Origin: Taudactylus pleione
Lineage: Eukaryota; Chordata; Amphibia; Anura; Myobatrachidae
DNA: 64,000 nt
Reading direction: 5' to 3'
Assembly: GCA_031769625.1 (NCBI GenBank)
Contig: JAUIMM010000211.1
Span: forward strand, 10,373,001 to 10,437,000
The position numbers and the translations under genes are program-made. Under the pieces are notes generated by a model. That model had not been told where the DNA came from. It was given only the letters and a program-made list of their open reading frames with translations, and did no database searches. This document shows, piece after piece, positions 34,478 to 45,276 of this stretch; the stretch's first letter is position 1, and each line of letters starts with the position of its first letter.

Positions 34478-34740
34478 TAACCCCAACCCACCTTTCCCGC
34501 AGCCTAACCCCCCCCCCCCCGTAGCCTTACCCTATCCGTCCCCTCCCACAACCTAATCCTAACCCCCCCCCCCCCATAGCCTACTTCTTCCCCCTGCAAC
34601 CTAACTCTCCCCCTAGTGCCTAACCCTAATACTTACTGTCGGGATGCTAGCGGTCAGGATTCTGGAGCCGAGTTTACAACTGCTGTCAGGATTCCGGCAC
34701 CGGGATTCTGACCGCCGGGATGCTGACTACATCAGTTTGG
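34478..34740. mobile_element. CGGGAT-type repeat with C-rich core
   Basis: GTAAGTATCCTAACCCCAAC, C-rich CCTAACC units and runs of 11-13 C, then GTCGGGATGCTAGCGGTCAG and CACCGGGATTCTGACCGCCG at the right. It is in the opposite orientation to the copy at 58915. Confidence 0.65.
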
Positions 34741-35762
34741 AGAATGGCCGCAGAGTCTGAGTGGCTGCTGTGTGGAACGTTTGCATAGTTACATTCACAC
34801 CAGTCCTCACAAGTGTTCCGCAATGTGATGGTTATGACAACATACCACGGGCTGGATTCAATTTGCCGGGGAAACAGTTCTGGCGGCTCTGGGCATTAAG
34901 ACTGTGATTCTGCTCGCAGCCGATGGAGGTGCGAGCAGAATCGGCTCGCCGTAACTGGATGGAAAATGCGCAGTGTAGGCTGCTGATCCCAGCTTGCGTG
35001 TAACGGAATTGTGTCATTGCTCCGAAAATGAACTTTGATCCCATTTAAGAGACCATCGGCTTTAGTCACAGGAGGTAAATAGTGACTAACGTTAGATAAA
35101 ATAGTTATTTCTACACAAAACTATTACTACATTACACACTAACAATTCACATTAAGGGGCCTGCTTCAGAGGTTACTGCCGAAAGCCACGGAATGAATTT
35201 AGACGCAGAGTGAGGCAATTTCATTGGGCATTCCTAGATGGTAAGAGGAGGGGGAGTGGCTAGCCAGACGTGGGTGTGTCACAGACAGTGACTGAGGCTT
35301 TTGCCACAGTTGCGCTGATTCTGCTGCCCAGGTTCAGACGGACACTCTGTGCCTCCCCAGGGGTAGTGCAATGTTTGATGGTGCTGCCGATGGTACGACT
35401 TAAAGCGCAAAGCGGAAGATCAGCACCGCAGCCAGTAGATGTCTCTATACGAATCCCACTGCATTAGCATAAAGATGCAGTCGCATTGCGGCAAAAGACG
35501 GATTAATGTGCACCTGTGAATCGGGAGAAAATAATGAAGTATAACTTAACTATGCAATAAATTCAGTTAAAATAAAATCACACTTACCTGCTGGTCATAC
35601 CTTCCTGGATGTGGGCGGGGCTTGATGACTTGTATCGTGATATCCAATGGACGGGGAACGTGTAGCATGCAGCATATTGTGTGATCACTCAGGGCCCGGT
35701 GCAGAGTCACACGCCACCTTTTCGCACCACGCCTGCTCTGGAGGCTGAACGATTCATACTTA

Positions 35763-36487
35763 GGGCCGTATTCAATTAGGTAGGAGAAGACGTTTTCGGT
35801 GAAAAAGTTTTGCCGGTGACGTAATCTCGCCAGACGAATACTTATCCCCATATTTTATTCCAAAGACTTTTCGCCGGTGCGGAAACGCAATGCATTGAAA
35901 CAGGCGGAAAAGATTCGCCTCTGAAAGCTGTCGAAAAAAAGTGCAGAATTGGGCTTTTGGGGGCAAACTTGCGGGAACCACCCTGCACTCTTGGGACAGT
36001 CCCCCAAAGGTAAATTGTGTCAAAAAAAATTTAAAAAAACTTAAGAACACCCCAAAAAATTACTTTGAAAAAGGGGGCGACAAAGTACAAAGTTGGTGGG
36101 CAAACTTAAAAACTAGCGAAATAGACTCCAGGGGTGCCCCCAAGTATGCCCCAGGTGTTTGCACGTGGTTGCGGAAGGTGGATTTTTTATGTTTTTTTAA
36201 AACTTCACTTTAGCAACTTTAAAATATGCTAGCACCCATTTTCGTATGCCCCAAATTTGCTGGGACTACTTATTTTCACAAAAAACACCTGCAAAATGCT
36301 ATTCTTCACCGCTTGTGCAAAGACGGTAATTAGCAGCTATTGAGAGCATTTAAGTACCCCAAATACCTTCAGCAGGGCTATTCGGGGGTATCTATAGTGA
36401 TCCCCAATGTCAGTGCATCTTTATTAGAGGGTGTCAGGCTGATTTCCCCAAATCTGACAGCACTTTCCACCTAATTGAATACGCCCC
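35763..36487. mobile_element. Harbinger-like non-autonomous element with TTA duplication
   Basis: Left end GGGCCGTATTCAATTAGG, right end CCTAATTGAATACGCCCC, TTA on both sides (35760-35762, 36488-36490). The interior (GTGCAGAATTGGGCTTTTGG, ACCTTCAGCAGGGCTATTCG, CTGATTTCCCCAAATCTGAC) is shared with 44413-45273. No transposase frame. Confidence 0.85.
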
Positions 36488-36490
36488 TTA

Positions 36491-36925
36491 CTGTACACGT
36501 CTCTGGTCAGCTGTTCAGAGTAGCACAGGAGGCAGCGGGATCTCTACTTACAGCTAAGGGGGTATTACTAGGCTACAGCAGGACCTGGTGCAAATCCGTG
36601 CTGATAGCGATGCCGGCTGATGTGTAGCGGCAGTGCAGCCTGCATGAATCCGGATGTCTCTCAGGTCGGCAGTCAGCTGCAATGCGTCTGCAGATGAGGT
36701 TGCTTTGCTGCGACTGAATCAGATGCTCTGTGTTCAGTGATGTTTGATGATGTCACTTGCGTCATTAGGACATGTACCCACGCATTTCGCAGGTCAGTGA
36801 ATGGCCTTTTCTGAGAACCACCTGCTTCCCCAGGTACCAGAGTTCTCCCAATAGTCCGGCAGTCTCCTGGACTTTGTGACATAGAACACATTAATATGAT
36901 ATAATACACAAAATATCTTCTAGTT
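36491..36925. other. No gene or clear repeat seen
   Basis: No splice-bounded open frame and no repeat family recognised. The minus-strand frame at 36673-37020 lacks any motif I know. Confidence 0.4.
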
Positions 36926-36929
36926 TTAC

Positions 36930-37240
36930 TTATTTTTTCATTGGGAATACAGCTTTGGCATGACTTGTCGAAAGTCATAACGTAGACTCCAAAATGTCTA
37001 CAGGTACCCCATGTCGACATAACATGTTGACATGTTCATTATGTCGTCATGCCACATGTTGACTTTACTATAAGGTCAACATATTGAAATGCCGACAAGT
37101 CACCCTAACGCTAAGCCTACGGTTTGTAATTTTGACATGACTATATGTCGACATTTTAAACATGTTGACATGCCAAAATTTGACATTGTGGTGTCGACAT
37201 TATGACTGTCTGTGTAGGTGCTGTCGGCAGCTCTGCCATA
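36930..37240. repeat. GTCGACAT / ATGTTGACAT word-rich repeat
   Basis: ATGTCGACAT, ATGTTGACAT and variants occur about ten times on alternating strands, with a CACCCTAACGCTAAGCCTAC stretch in the middle. Similar in style to the GTCGAC-rich elements at 23850 and 38411, but the ends are not defined. Confidence 0.5.
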
Positions 37241-37495
37241 CACTTCCAGCGTCTGTGGATCCTGGTTCTTGGCAGTGGCCCTCTCCGTTACATTAATGAC
37301 CAGGGATTTCCTCTCTGAGTTGTATACAAATAATGACATAAAATCTAGCAATATATAGATAAATATTATCCATTCTATGGTACATCTTTTCAGTTTCTTA
37401 CAGTGATAACTGCTGCCTGTCTGTGCCTGCTCAGATGCACAATAAACTCCGCCCAAGCATCACAGTATAATTATGAGAAGATATAGGGGTCAAAT

Positions 37496-37712
37496 CAATT
37501 AGCGAGGAGGTGAGGTTCTGGCACAGCAGCAGCACAGAATAACTGAACTCACTCCCCTCGCAGCCTGATCACACCCCGGACTCCTGGATTTTTTACACGC
37601 AGCCCTATGGAGCTGCAACCAAATATCCGCAAGTCTGGCAGTACTGTAAGAGCGGCATATAACCGCACTTACTCACGGGCGTGACTTAGTTGCGCCTAAT
37701 TGAATCGACCCC
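37496..37712. mobile_element. Short MITE with GGGGTC...AATTAG ends
   Basis: GGGGTCAAATCAATTAGCGA at the left and GCGCCTAATTGAATCGACCCC at the right. Flanks ATA and TTA differ by one base. Related to the GTATTCAATTAG family at 35763. Confidence 0.6.
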
Positions 37713-38146
37713 TTAGAATTGACAAGACTGTCTTATACATTTAATCAAAACTCAGGATAAAGCTGTGATCACCAAGTGTTATTGCTGGAGGTACCGTAGT
37801 ACTGTATATAGAGCAACATGAAATACAGACCCTTTGTCTGGGCAATCGTGCTCTTCGCCTTGCTCCAAGTGACTATAACTCAACAGTGTATCTTGCTAGA
37901 GATTAAACCTTTTATAGACCTTTATGTTAACCACAAAGGCTAATGTATCCATTAATTGCCACAAACAATTTAGCCTTTTGTAAAGCTATGTTTTTAATCC
38001 AACCATTATGTACAAAAAGAATGATCAATACTGCTGGTGTGATATTTTTGCTGACATTGTTCATTAGCTACCACTAGGTGGAGACATATGCACATTTTAT
38101 CCTCAGAGTTGCACTTATAGACATCATAATAGTAGAGACAAAGGGC
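37713..38146. other. No gene or clear repeat seen
   Basis: A/T-rich sequence without a recognised exon, RNA gene or repeat. Confidence 0.4.
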
Positions 38147-38410
38147 AAAATTTACTAAGCGGCGGTTTGACGGCAGTTTCTATTCTAAACCCCGGCGGTT
38201 TGGTGGCGGGTTCTATTCTGTTCTAATCCCCGGGGGTTTGGTGGCGGTTTGCAGTGGTTTCTAAATGACAGCCCTGTTCTATTCTATTCTAAAATGTGTT
38301 TTGACTGTGGTTTGGTGGTGGTTTTGACGGTTTTGCTATCTGCAAACCGCTGCAAAACTGCCATCAAGACACATTTTAGAATAGAATAGAACAGGGCTGT
38401 CATTTAGAGG

Positions 38411-39163
38411 GTGCTGGACTTTAGATAGACAGTAATTAGTTAGACAATGTCTAGATCGCCCACAGATGGATGTTAGACAGTCAATAGATCGACAGGTAAA
38501 AAAGTCGACAGGTACAAAAGGTCGACACACTAAAGGTTGACATGGAAGATGGTCGGCAGGTACAAAAGGTCGACATGTACAAAAGGTCGACACAGTAAAA
38601 GTCGACATGTAAGAAGATCAACAGGTACAAAAGGTCGACAGGGCCAAAAGGTCGACAAGAAAATGGTCGACACAAAAATGATAGACGCATGATTTTTTTA
38701 AAAATTTTTTAAAGGGTTAGGTTTAGGGTTAGGCACTTAAGATTAGCCAGTGTCCAATGTCATTCCTTACTATCCAACATCATTCCCTACCATCCAAGTG
38801 GGCATGGAGGGGGAATAAATCCATGTGGCGTGCGAAGCGAGCCACCGTGCCCGTAGCGTGGCGAGCGAAGCAAGCCCGCAAGGGGCCAGATGGTATTTCC
38901 ACAAAAAAAAAGGTGTCGACCATTTTCGCGTCGACCTTTTGGCCCTGTCAACCATTTGTACCTGTCGACCTTCCATGTCGACCTTTACTGTGTTGACCTT
39001 TTGTACATGGCGACCTTTTCTACCTGTCGACCACCTTCCATGTCGACCTTTAGTGTGTCGACCTTTTGTACCTGTCGACCTTTTGTACCTGTCGATCTAT
39101 TGACTGTCTAACATCTGGGGTCGATCTAGACATTGTCTGTCTAATTTCTATCTATCTCTCATA
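38411..39163. mobile_element. GTCGAC-rich element nested in the 38.1-40.4 kb element
   Basis: TAGATAGACAGTAATTAGTT and GACAATGTCTAGATC at the left have inverted counterparts at the right (GATCTAGACATTGTCTGTCT near 39122-39141, followed by CTAATTTCTATCTA), giving inverted ends of roughly 75 bases. Both arms carry repeated AAAGGTCGACA / TGTCGACCTTT words, so most of the element is one large imperfect palindrome around a GGGTTAGGTTTAGGG segment and a unique middle. Confidence 0.75.
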
Positions 39164-39169
39164 CCACAC

Positions 39170-40352
39170 TCCATTTAGAAACCGCTGCAAAACCGCCACC
39201 AAACCCCCGGGGTTTAGAACAGAATAGAACCCGCCACCAAACTGCCGGGGTTTAGAACAGATTAGAACCCGCCACCAAACTGCCGGGGTTTAGAATAGAA
39301 TAGAACCCGCCACCAAACTGCTGGGGTTTAGAACAGATTAGAACCCGCCACCAAACTGCCGGGGTTTAGAATAGAATAGAACCCGCCACCAAACTGCTGG
39401 GGTTTAGAACAGAATAGAACCCGCCACCAAACTGCCGGGGTTTAGAATAGAATAGAACCCGCCATAAAACTGCTGGGGTTTAGAACAGAATAGAACCCGC
39501 CACCAAACTGCCGGGTTTAGAACAGAATAGAACCCGCCACCAAACTGCTGGGGTTTAGAACAGAATAGAACCCGCCACCAAACTGCTGGGGTTTAGAACA
39601 GAATAGAACCCGCCACCAAAATGCTGGGGTTTAGAACAGAATAGAACCCGCCACCAAACTGCCGGGGTTTAGAAAAGAATAGAACCCGCCACCAAACTGC
39701 TGGGGTTTAGAATAGTATAGAAACCGCCACCAAACTGCCGGGGTTTAGAATAGAATAGAACCCGCCACCAAACTGCCGGGGTTTAGAATAGAATAGAACC
39801 CGCCACCAAACTGCCGGGGTGTAGAACAGAATAGAACCCGCCACCAAACTGCTGGGGTTTAGAACAGAATAGAACCCGCCACCAAACTGTTGGGGTTTAG
39901 AACAGAATAGAACCCGCCACCAAACTGCTAAGGTTTAGAACAGAATAGAACCCGCCACCAAACTGCTAAGGTTTAGAACAGAATAGAACCCGCCACCAAA
40001 CTGCCGGGGTTTAGAACAGAATAGAACCCGCCACCAAACTGCTGGGGTTTAGAACAGAATAGAACCCGCCACCAAACTGCTGGGGTTTAGAACAGAATAG
40101 AACCCGCCACCAAAATGCTGGGGTTTAGAACAGAATAGAACCCGCCACCAAACTGCCGGGGTTTAGAATAGAATAGATCCCGCCACCAAACTGCTGGGGT
40201 TTACAACAGAATAGAACCCGCCACCAAAATGCTGGGGTTTAGAATAGAATAGAACCTGCCACCAAACTGCCGGGGTTTAGAATAGTATAGAAACCGCCAC
40301 CAAACTGCCGGGGTTTAGAATAGTATAGAAACCGCCACCAAACCGCCGCTTA
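39170..40352. repeat. 38-bp minisatellite, about 31 units
   Basis: Unit of 38 bases with GGGGTTTAGAACAGAATAGA followed by ACCCGCCACCAAACTGCT. Variants alternate (CTGCCG/CTGCTG, ACAGAAT/ATAGAAT). The outermost units join smoothly to the element end CCGCCGCTTAGTAAATTTTG, so the array grew out of the element's own arm. Confidence 0.95.
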
Positions 40353-40627
40353 GTAAATTTTGCCCAAATACTGTAGTTTTGGCAGAGCATATTTTTGGCA
40401 ATATTCTATTTCAGTAAGAACCAGGATGTTAAAATGACAAGTTGCCTATTTTATCACACTCACCCAATTTCTGAATATTGTGTATAAAGTTTGCAGGTTT
40501 CATGTAACCCGCAAGGCACCTAATGCCCGATAAGATACATTTGAGAATTGCTGCCCAGTGGTGGCCATTTACAGTGTGCATCTAGATTATCACCATTCCT
40601 CGCCATTTTGCTTCCAGTAGACACTAT

Positions 40628-40797
40628 GGGCGCAATCCATTTACTTGCGAAGGGTGCAATGTGCCTTTGGACCCGAGCCTGGATTTGCATAATTTTGCTC
40701 CGAGTCCTACGAAGCTGCGAGCTCTTTTATGCAATCCATGCTGCCATAAGATGCGCCCATTGCCGCACTGACACGCACCCGCAATTGAATTGACCCC
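40628..40797. mobile_element. Short MITE with TAT duplication
   Basis: GGGCGCAATCCATTTACTTG at the left, CGCAATTGAATTGACCCC at the right, TAT on both sides (40625-40627, 40798-40800). 170 bases, non-coding. Confidence 0.72.
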
Positions 40798-40863
40798 TAT
40801 GCTTCACATCTCCCACTGTACATACAATTCCCTGCTGGCTCAGTGGGTTGTGCGTAGAACTCT

Positions 40864-41465
40864 GGGACTGATTCAGAGCCGCTCGTAAGCGGCCGCTTGT
40901 TCGCTCCGAGTGATGTTCGCACAACTGCGCATGCGTATGGGTTATAATAATACGCATGCGCGAACCAGTCATTGCGGTCGGAAATTGTGTGCTCGCAAAA
41001 TAGCGAATGCCTGCTAATTTGAGTGACAGAATGAGGCGTTTGTGGGTGGTAACATGGGAAGGTGCTTGAAAACGGGGAGTGGAGATCCGAACGCAGGCGT
41101 GCCAAACGGTCAAAACGGGCGTTTTAAGGGTGTGCATAATTAACAAAGCAGCGTCATCGACCACGTCACTTGGTTGTCTTTTAGCCTGAACTGCTCGCAT
41201 GAATGCGGTAGGAAAATCCAACCACAAGCACTGCGAGCAGTTCATACGCCTTTCGATGTACTCGATTAATCTAAGAAATAGCGGAGATGACATAGGATGC
41301 GAGCGGCCAGGGGGCTTTTTTTTAAAAATAGCGAGCGCATGTTTCGTTCGCTCATTCAGACATAGAGGCGTCAATAGACCGCAAAGAGCGAGCGCTCTAT
41401 TTAAATATCCGGCCCCTTTTTCTGAACGAGCGAGCGCAAATAGCGTCCGGCTCTGAATCAGGCCC
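40864..41465. mobile_element. Harbinger-type MITE, family C, with TCT duplication
   Basis: GGGACTGATTCAGAGCCGCT at the left, CGGCTCTGAATCAGGCCC at the right, TCT on both sides (40861-40863, 41466-41468). It holds TGCGCATGCGTATGG, GGCGTTTGTGGGTGGTAAC and ACGCAGGCGTGCC. An inverted copy is at 63040-63638 and a truncated one at 57823-58198. Confidence 0.88.
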
Positions 41466-41720
41466 TCTGTTCCCATGCACAGAGCACTGCTGAGCCCCCT
41501 GTTGGACTCCAGTTACTGCAGCTATGGAAGGCTCAGAATTATTGCAGAACTGGGGCATATTGGGTCTGAAAAAGTCAAGTCATAAGGCAACGCCGATATA
41601 AGTGCTCAATGTTTCTCAACTGGGCATTCATCTAAGTTACTAAACAGTCGTATAGTGCATGCGTCCCACAGTGTGTACATTGTACACACAGGGGTGCAAT
41701 AGCAATTGAGACACATGGAG

Positions 41721-42005
41721 GGGGTATTCAATTAGGTTTGCCCCACGGCTAGTTACCAGCAAAAATCCACGTGGCACGGTGGAAAGGCTATTCAATCAAA
41801 TAGCCTTTTTCCTTAGCCAAAAAATCGTGATTCAGGCGCGGAATCAATGGGATTTTTCCCAGCGCACGAACCCGATTTTGTGGGTTTTCCACGGACTCAT
41901 GGAGCTGCGAGGTTCAGTCCAACTGCGGGGGCTCACGTGTGGGGTAATCCCTGCAGATTGAATTGCTTCGGCGCTGTAAACTCCACGGCTAAGTGAATAT
42001 TCCCC
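41721..42005. mobile_element. Short inverted-repeat element (GGGGTATTCAATTAGG ends)
   Basis: GGGGTATTCAATTAGG with CCACGGCTAG at the left, and CCACGGCTAAGTGAATATTCCCC-like bases at the right in inverted order. The boundary is uncertain by a few bases and no duplication is seen. Confidence 0.55.
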
Positions 42006-42034
42006 ATGGTCTCATGTATTGGACGTTCCCAGGT

Positions 42035-42290
42035 GGTGACTATTCAGATGCACGGAAAAAACTCTGGAAAGTGGAGAGAGAGAAACTGCCAACCAATCAG
42101 CTCCTAACTGTTATTCTTCAAACACTTGCCCTAGCGTGCACTGCTGAACGCAGATTCCTGATGGCCTGGAATCTGGGCAGGCGCCCGACCTGTACATGCA
42201 TGTGCATTCCGGTCCTGCATGATCGCACGCAGAACGGCAGCAGACGGTCGGTGATTGACGGTCTGCTGCCGTCTGTGGGTGGAAGAAGGG
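42035..42290. repeat. Two MITE fragments side by side
   Basis: A half copy of the palindromic MITE family (AACCAATCAGCTCCTAACTG to about 42125) is directly joined to a fragment of family E (GTGCACTGCTGAACGCAGAT from 42136), which also occurs at 21490. The junction suggests an insertion or deletion event between two repeats. Confidence 0.6.
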
Positions 42291-42587
42291 TGGCGCCGCC
42301 CTCCATTTTTAGACATTTTTTTATCGATTTTCATCGATTTATAAGGAATCCAAAACCGAATCCGAACCAAAACACTTGAGGGTGGTTTTGCAAAAACCAT
42401 ATTTGCCTATTCTCCCGGAACGGCCTGGAGGCTCATGACAATCGGTTGGCGTTCCCGGCCGCCCTCAAGAGAGTCTCCCGGACTGGCCTCCTAAAAAATA
42501 TATTTTCAGTAATAAAAAAGTCAGCGCTGCTAACATTTTTCAAAAATATCTTGAAATATATATTGCTGTGCGATAAGTGCACTTATT

Positions 42588-43115
42588 GTGCCTGATTCAG
42601 AGCCGCACGCAATGCCGCCGTCTGTGCAGTTGAGCGAATATTTGCAACTGCCCATACGCAAGCATTTCTAAAAAGCCCAAAGGCGCATGCGTTACACATA
42701 GCGTAGGCACAAAGGCTCTATTGCGATTGAGAGGGACGGTATCAAAAATGTGGTGGGTGTTACAGGGCGGTGGTTAGCAATGTATGCAAAAATGGGGGCG
42801 TTCAGCGGACGCGGTATCGGAGTGTCACGAGCGCGCCAATGCAAGCGGCTGTGTTCACAGACGTAGGCATAGGGGGCCGCAGTCAGATGGGGACAACGCA
42901 CCTGCCTCAGGGCTGGTGCAAGTTGTGATGTTGCGACCAATGGTGACATATAAGGACGCAACAATCGGTATTTACAGCCTGTACGGGCGCTAAAAGCGGG
43001 CGTCTCAGTCCTTGCACATTCAAGCTGCACAGATGAACACAAGGGGAGGATTTTGTATCGGTCATTGCAGAAAATCGTAGACGGGCGACCACCCATGCAA
43101 CGGAGAATGAGGCCC
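42588..43115. mobile_element. Harbinger-type MITE with ATT duplication
   Basis: GTGCCTGATTCAGAGCCGCA at the left, GGAGAATGAGGCCC at the right, ATT on both sides (42585-42587, 43116-43118). It contains AGGCGCATGCGTTACAC and GGGCGTTCAGCGGACGCGGT. Confidence 0.78.
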
Positions 43116-43261
43116 ATTATCCCCCCAATATGTGGTGCATGGTTTGTACATAGGACTGGCTCTTGGCAGTGATTGCAGGATTCAGGGCAATTGGCTGCCG
43201 CTACATAAACCCGCCATAAATCGTGTTCATAAATAATTTTCTCCCGGCTTCTTTTGCAGCT

Positions 43262-43280
43262 ACATATTGAGAGAGAAGGT
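43262..43280 (+). other. Possible orphan microexon
   Basis: A good acceptor (cttcttttgcag) is followed by about 19-20 bases and then a strong donor (gtaagt). It could be a small exon of an unidentified transcript, but no flanking exons were found and chance pairing of splice-like signals is common at this scale. Confidence 0.15.
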
Positions 43281-43284
43281 AAGT

Positions 43285-43956
43285 GCACTCCAGGGAGAGG
43301 CGAGGGTCCGCTCTGCTAGGTAACTAAATTACACATAATCCCTAACATTTCATGCTCGTCATGGCACGACAATCCTTACATGTATATTTATGAAGGCTGC
43401 AAAATGCCTTTTCACACTGGACAAACTTTTTAGCAATGTAACGGCTCTTTATTAAGACCCATTAGTCAATGCTTATATTACTTGTGGGATAACTGAGCTG
43501 CCGGGATAATTTGTTTCCTCCAATGCTTTGCGGTTGTACTCAGACCTCCCTGTAATACCGGCAGTTCCCTTTTCAATCTATTTTCTAGTTATCAAAAATG
43601 GGTTATCTGGATGAGATTCCTGTCTGATCACAGAATACATTGCTGGGATTTCACGGATGGCTGGGTTCCTGTATTCATGGTCCTCATCTGCCATCGCAAA
43701 CACATGGGTGCTTTATACAAAAATCACATCACGGTCACCATGGCGGCTTACCTCTGCCTAATGTTATGTCTCTAAACATACCGAATCTTCTCAGAATACA
43801 TTACTTTTGCCTGAATTGGTTTCATCCTGCAGAACACTTTACACACAGTTAAGGTCTGGAAAGGTCAAAAAAAAAAGTTGTTATAAGTTGGATGTGTAGA
43901 GTTTGTTGCATCCGACACCACAATGTTAACCCATCAGTAACTACCTGATATCAGCA
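43285..43956. other. No gene or clear repeat seen
   Basis: No recognised exon, RNA gene or mobile element. Confidence 0.4.
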
Positions 43957-43964
43957 CCTATCTC

Positions 43965-44316
43965 CAGTGTTGGACTGGGGCATGAAGGGCTAACCAGGGA
44001 ATGCAGTGGCAGCGGCCCAAGTTTAAGGGGGTGTGGCCTGCTACCAGAGGGGGGTGTGTCCAGTCAACACAGAGGAACTTGGCCAATCATAAGAGAGGAC
44101 ATGCAAAGGAGGGGAACAGGGATGTGTCAGAACCACTCACTTTGATTGGCAGCAGGGCTACTTTTGGTATAGTTTCCATAGAAACAAACCAAACACCCAC
44201 GTTCATCCATGATCATGCCCCACCAAGTTACTGACCCCTACAGGAGGGGTTGTTGCCTTCAGGCAGTCGGCCCACCAGGGATAGCCCCTGCACAACTGTG
44301 GGCCCGTCCAACCCTG
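43965..44316. mobile_element. Non-autonomous hAT-like element with exact 8-bp duplication
   Basis: Starts CAGTGTTGGACTGGG and ends GGGCCCGTCCAACCCTG; CCTATCTC flanks both sides (43957-43964, 44317-44324). The 8-bp duplication and CAG...CTG ends are the hAT signature. No transposase. Confidence 0.88.
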
Positions 44317-44412
44317 CCTATCTCTTTGGCTGTGGCCTCCTGCTGTTCCCATCCTCACATGGGTTGCACGCTGGTGAAACCGTCTAAGTTGCACGCTGGT
44401 GAAACCGTCTAA

Positions 44413-45273
44413 GGCCCATATTCAATTTGGAGCGAAAAGCTGTTTTTGCGTGTTTCTGGCGAAAACTTTTCGCTGATGACGTAATTTTTGCCTGTTTTGC
44501 TTTTACCCCGTATTCAATGTGAAAGACTTTCCGCCTAGGCCGAAAGTCAATGCAATGTACCAGGTGAAAAAGTTTCGCCTATGAATAGCAGGCGGAAAAA
44601 AGTGCAGAATTGGGGATTTGGGGTGCAAAAGTTGCAGGAACCCCCCTGCAGCCTTCAGACAGTCCCCCAAAAGTAAACTGTGTCAAAAAAAAAAAAAAAA
44701 AACACTTAAGGACACTCAAAAAACTTACTTTAAAGAGGGGGGCGAAAAAAAAAAAAGTTGTGGGACCAAGTTAAAAACTGGCGAACTTGACTCTGGGGTG
44801 TTCCCCAAGTTGTTTTTTTGATTGCAGGTGCTTTCCACAGGTGTATTTTTCACTATTTTTTCAAATTCACTTTAGCAACTTTTAAATATGCTGACCCCAT
44901 TTTCAAGTACCCCAAATTTGCTGGGATAAGTTATTTTAGCCAAAAAAAACTTGCTAAATACTATTCTTCACCACTTACAGAAAAATGCAAAACGGCACCT
45001 ATTGAGCCCGTTTAAAAACCCCAAATACCTTCAGCAGGGCTATTCGGGGGTAACCATAGTGATCCACCATGTCCATGCATCTTTTGGGGGTTGTCAGGCT
45101 GATTTCCCCAAATCTGACAGTACTTTCCGCCTGTTTCAATTTCGCCGGGTGCCATTTTCGCGTACTTTCAAATTGAATGCGGCGATAATTTTCCACCTGC
45201 AAAACAGGAGAAGTAGGCGAAAAGTCCGGGCCGCAAAATAGTATCGCGGCTCGGCTCATATTGAATACGGCTC
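44413..45273. mobile_element. Harbinger-like non-autonomous element with TAA duplication
   Basis: GGCCCATATTCAATTTGGAG at the left, CTCATATTGAATACGGCTC at the right, TAA on both sides (44410-44412, 45274-45276). It shares several long interior stretches with 35763-36487 in the same orientation but is 136 bases longer. Confidence 0.82.
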
Positions 45274-45276
45274 TAA

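Larger units (their letters stand above)
38147..40368. mobile_element. Inverted-repeat element holding a minisatellite and a nested insert
   Basis: Left end GGGCAAAATTTACTAAGCGG and right end CCGCTTAGTAAATTTTGCCC are a perfect 20-base inverted repeat. Inside, GCGGTTTGGTGGCGGGTTCT units on the left are inverted relative to those of the 38-bp array on the right. A GTCGAC-rich element (38411-39163) interrupts it. It is non-coding. Confidence 0.75.

Noticed and set aside
34832..35525. Further host exons downstream of SULT4A1 (for example PNPLA-family neighbours)
   Set aside because: Short frames here have no splice-bounded, recognisable segments; the sequence looks like decayed MITEs.
40727..41476. 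249-codon minus-strand frame
   Set aside because: It is almost fully contained in a family C MITE (40864-41465); the same frame appears in the other copies only as fragments, and there is no domain.
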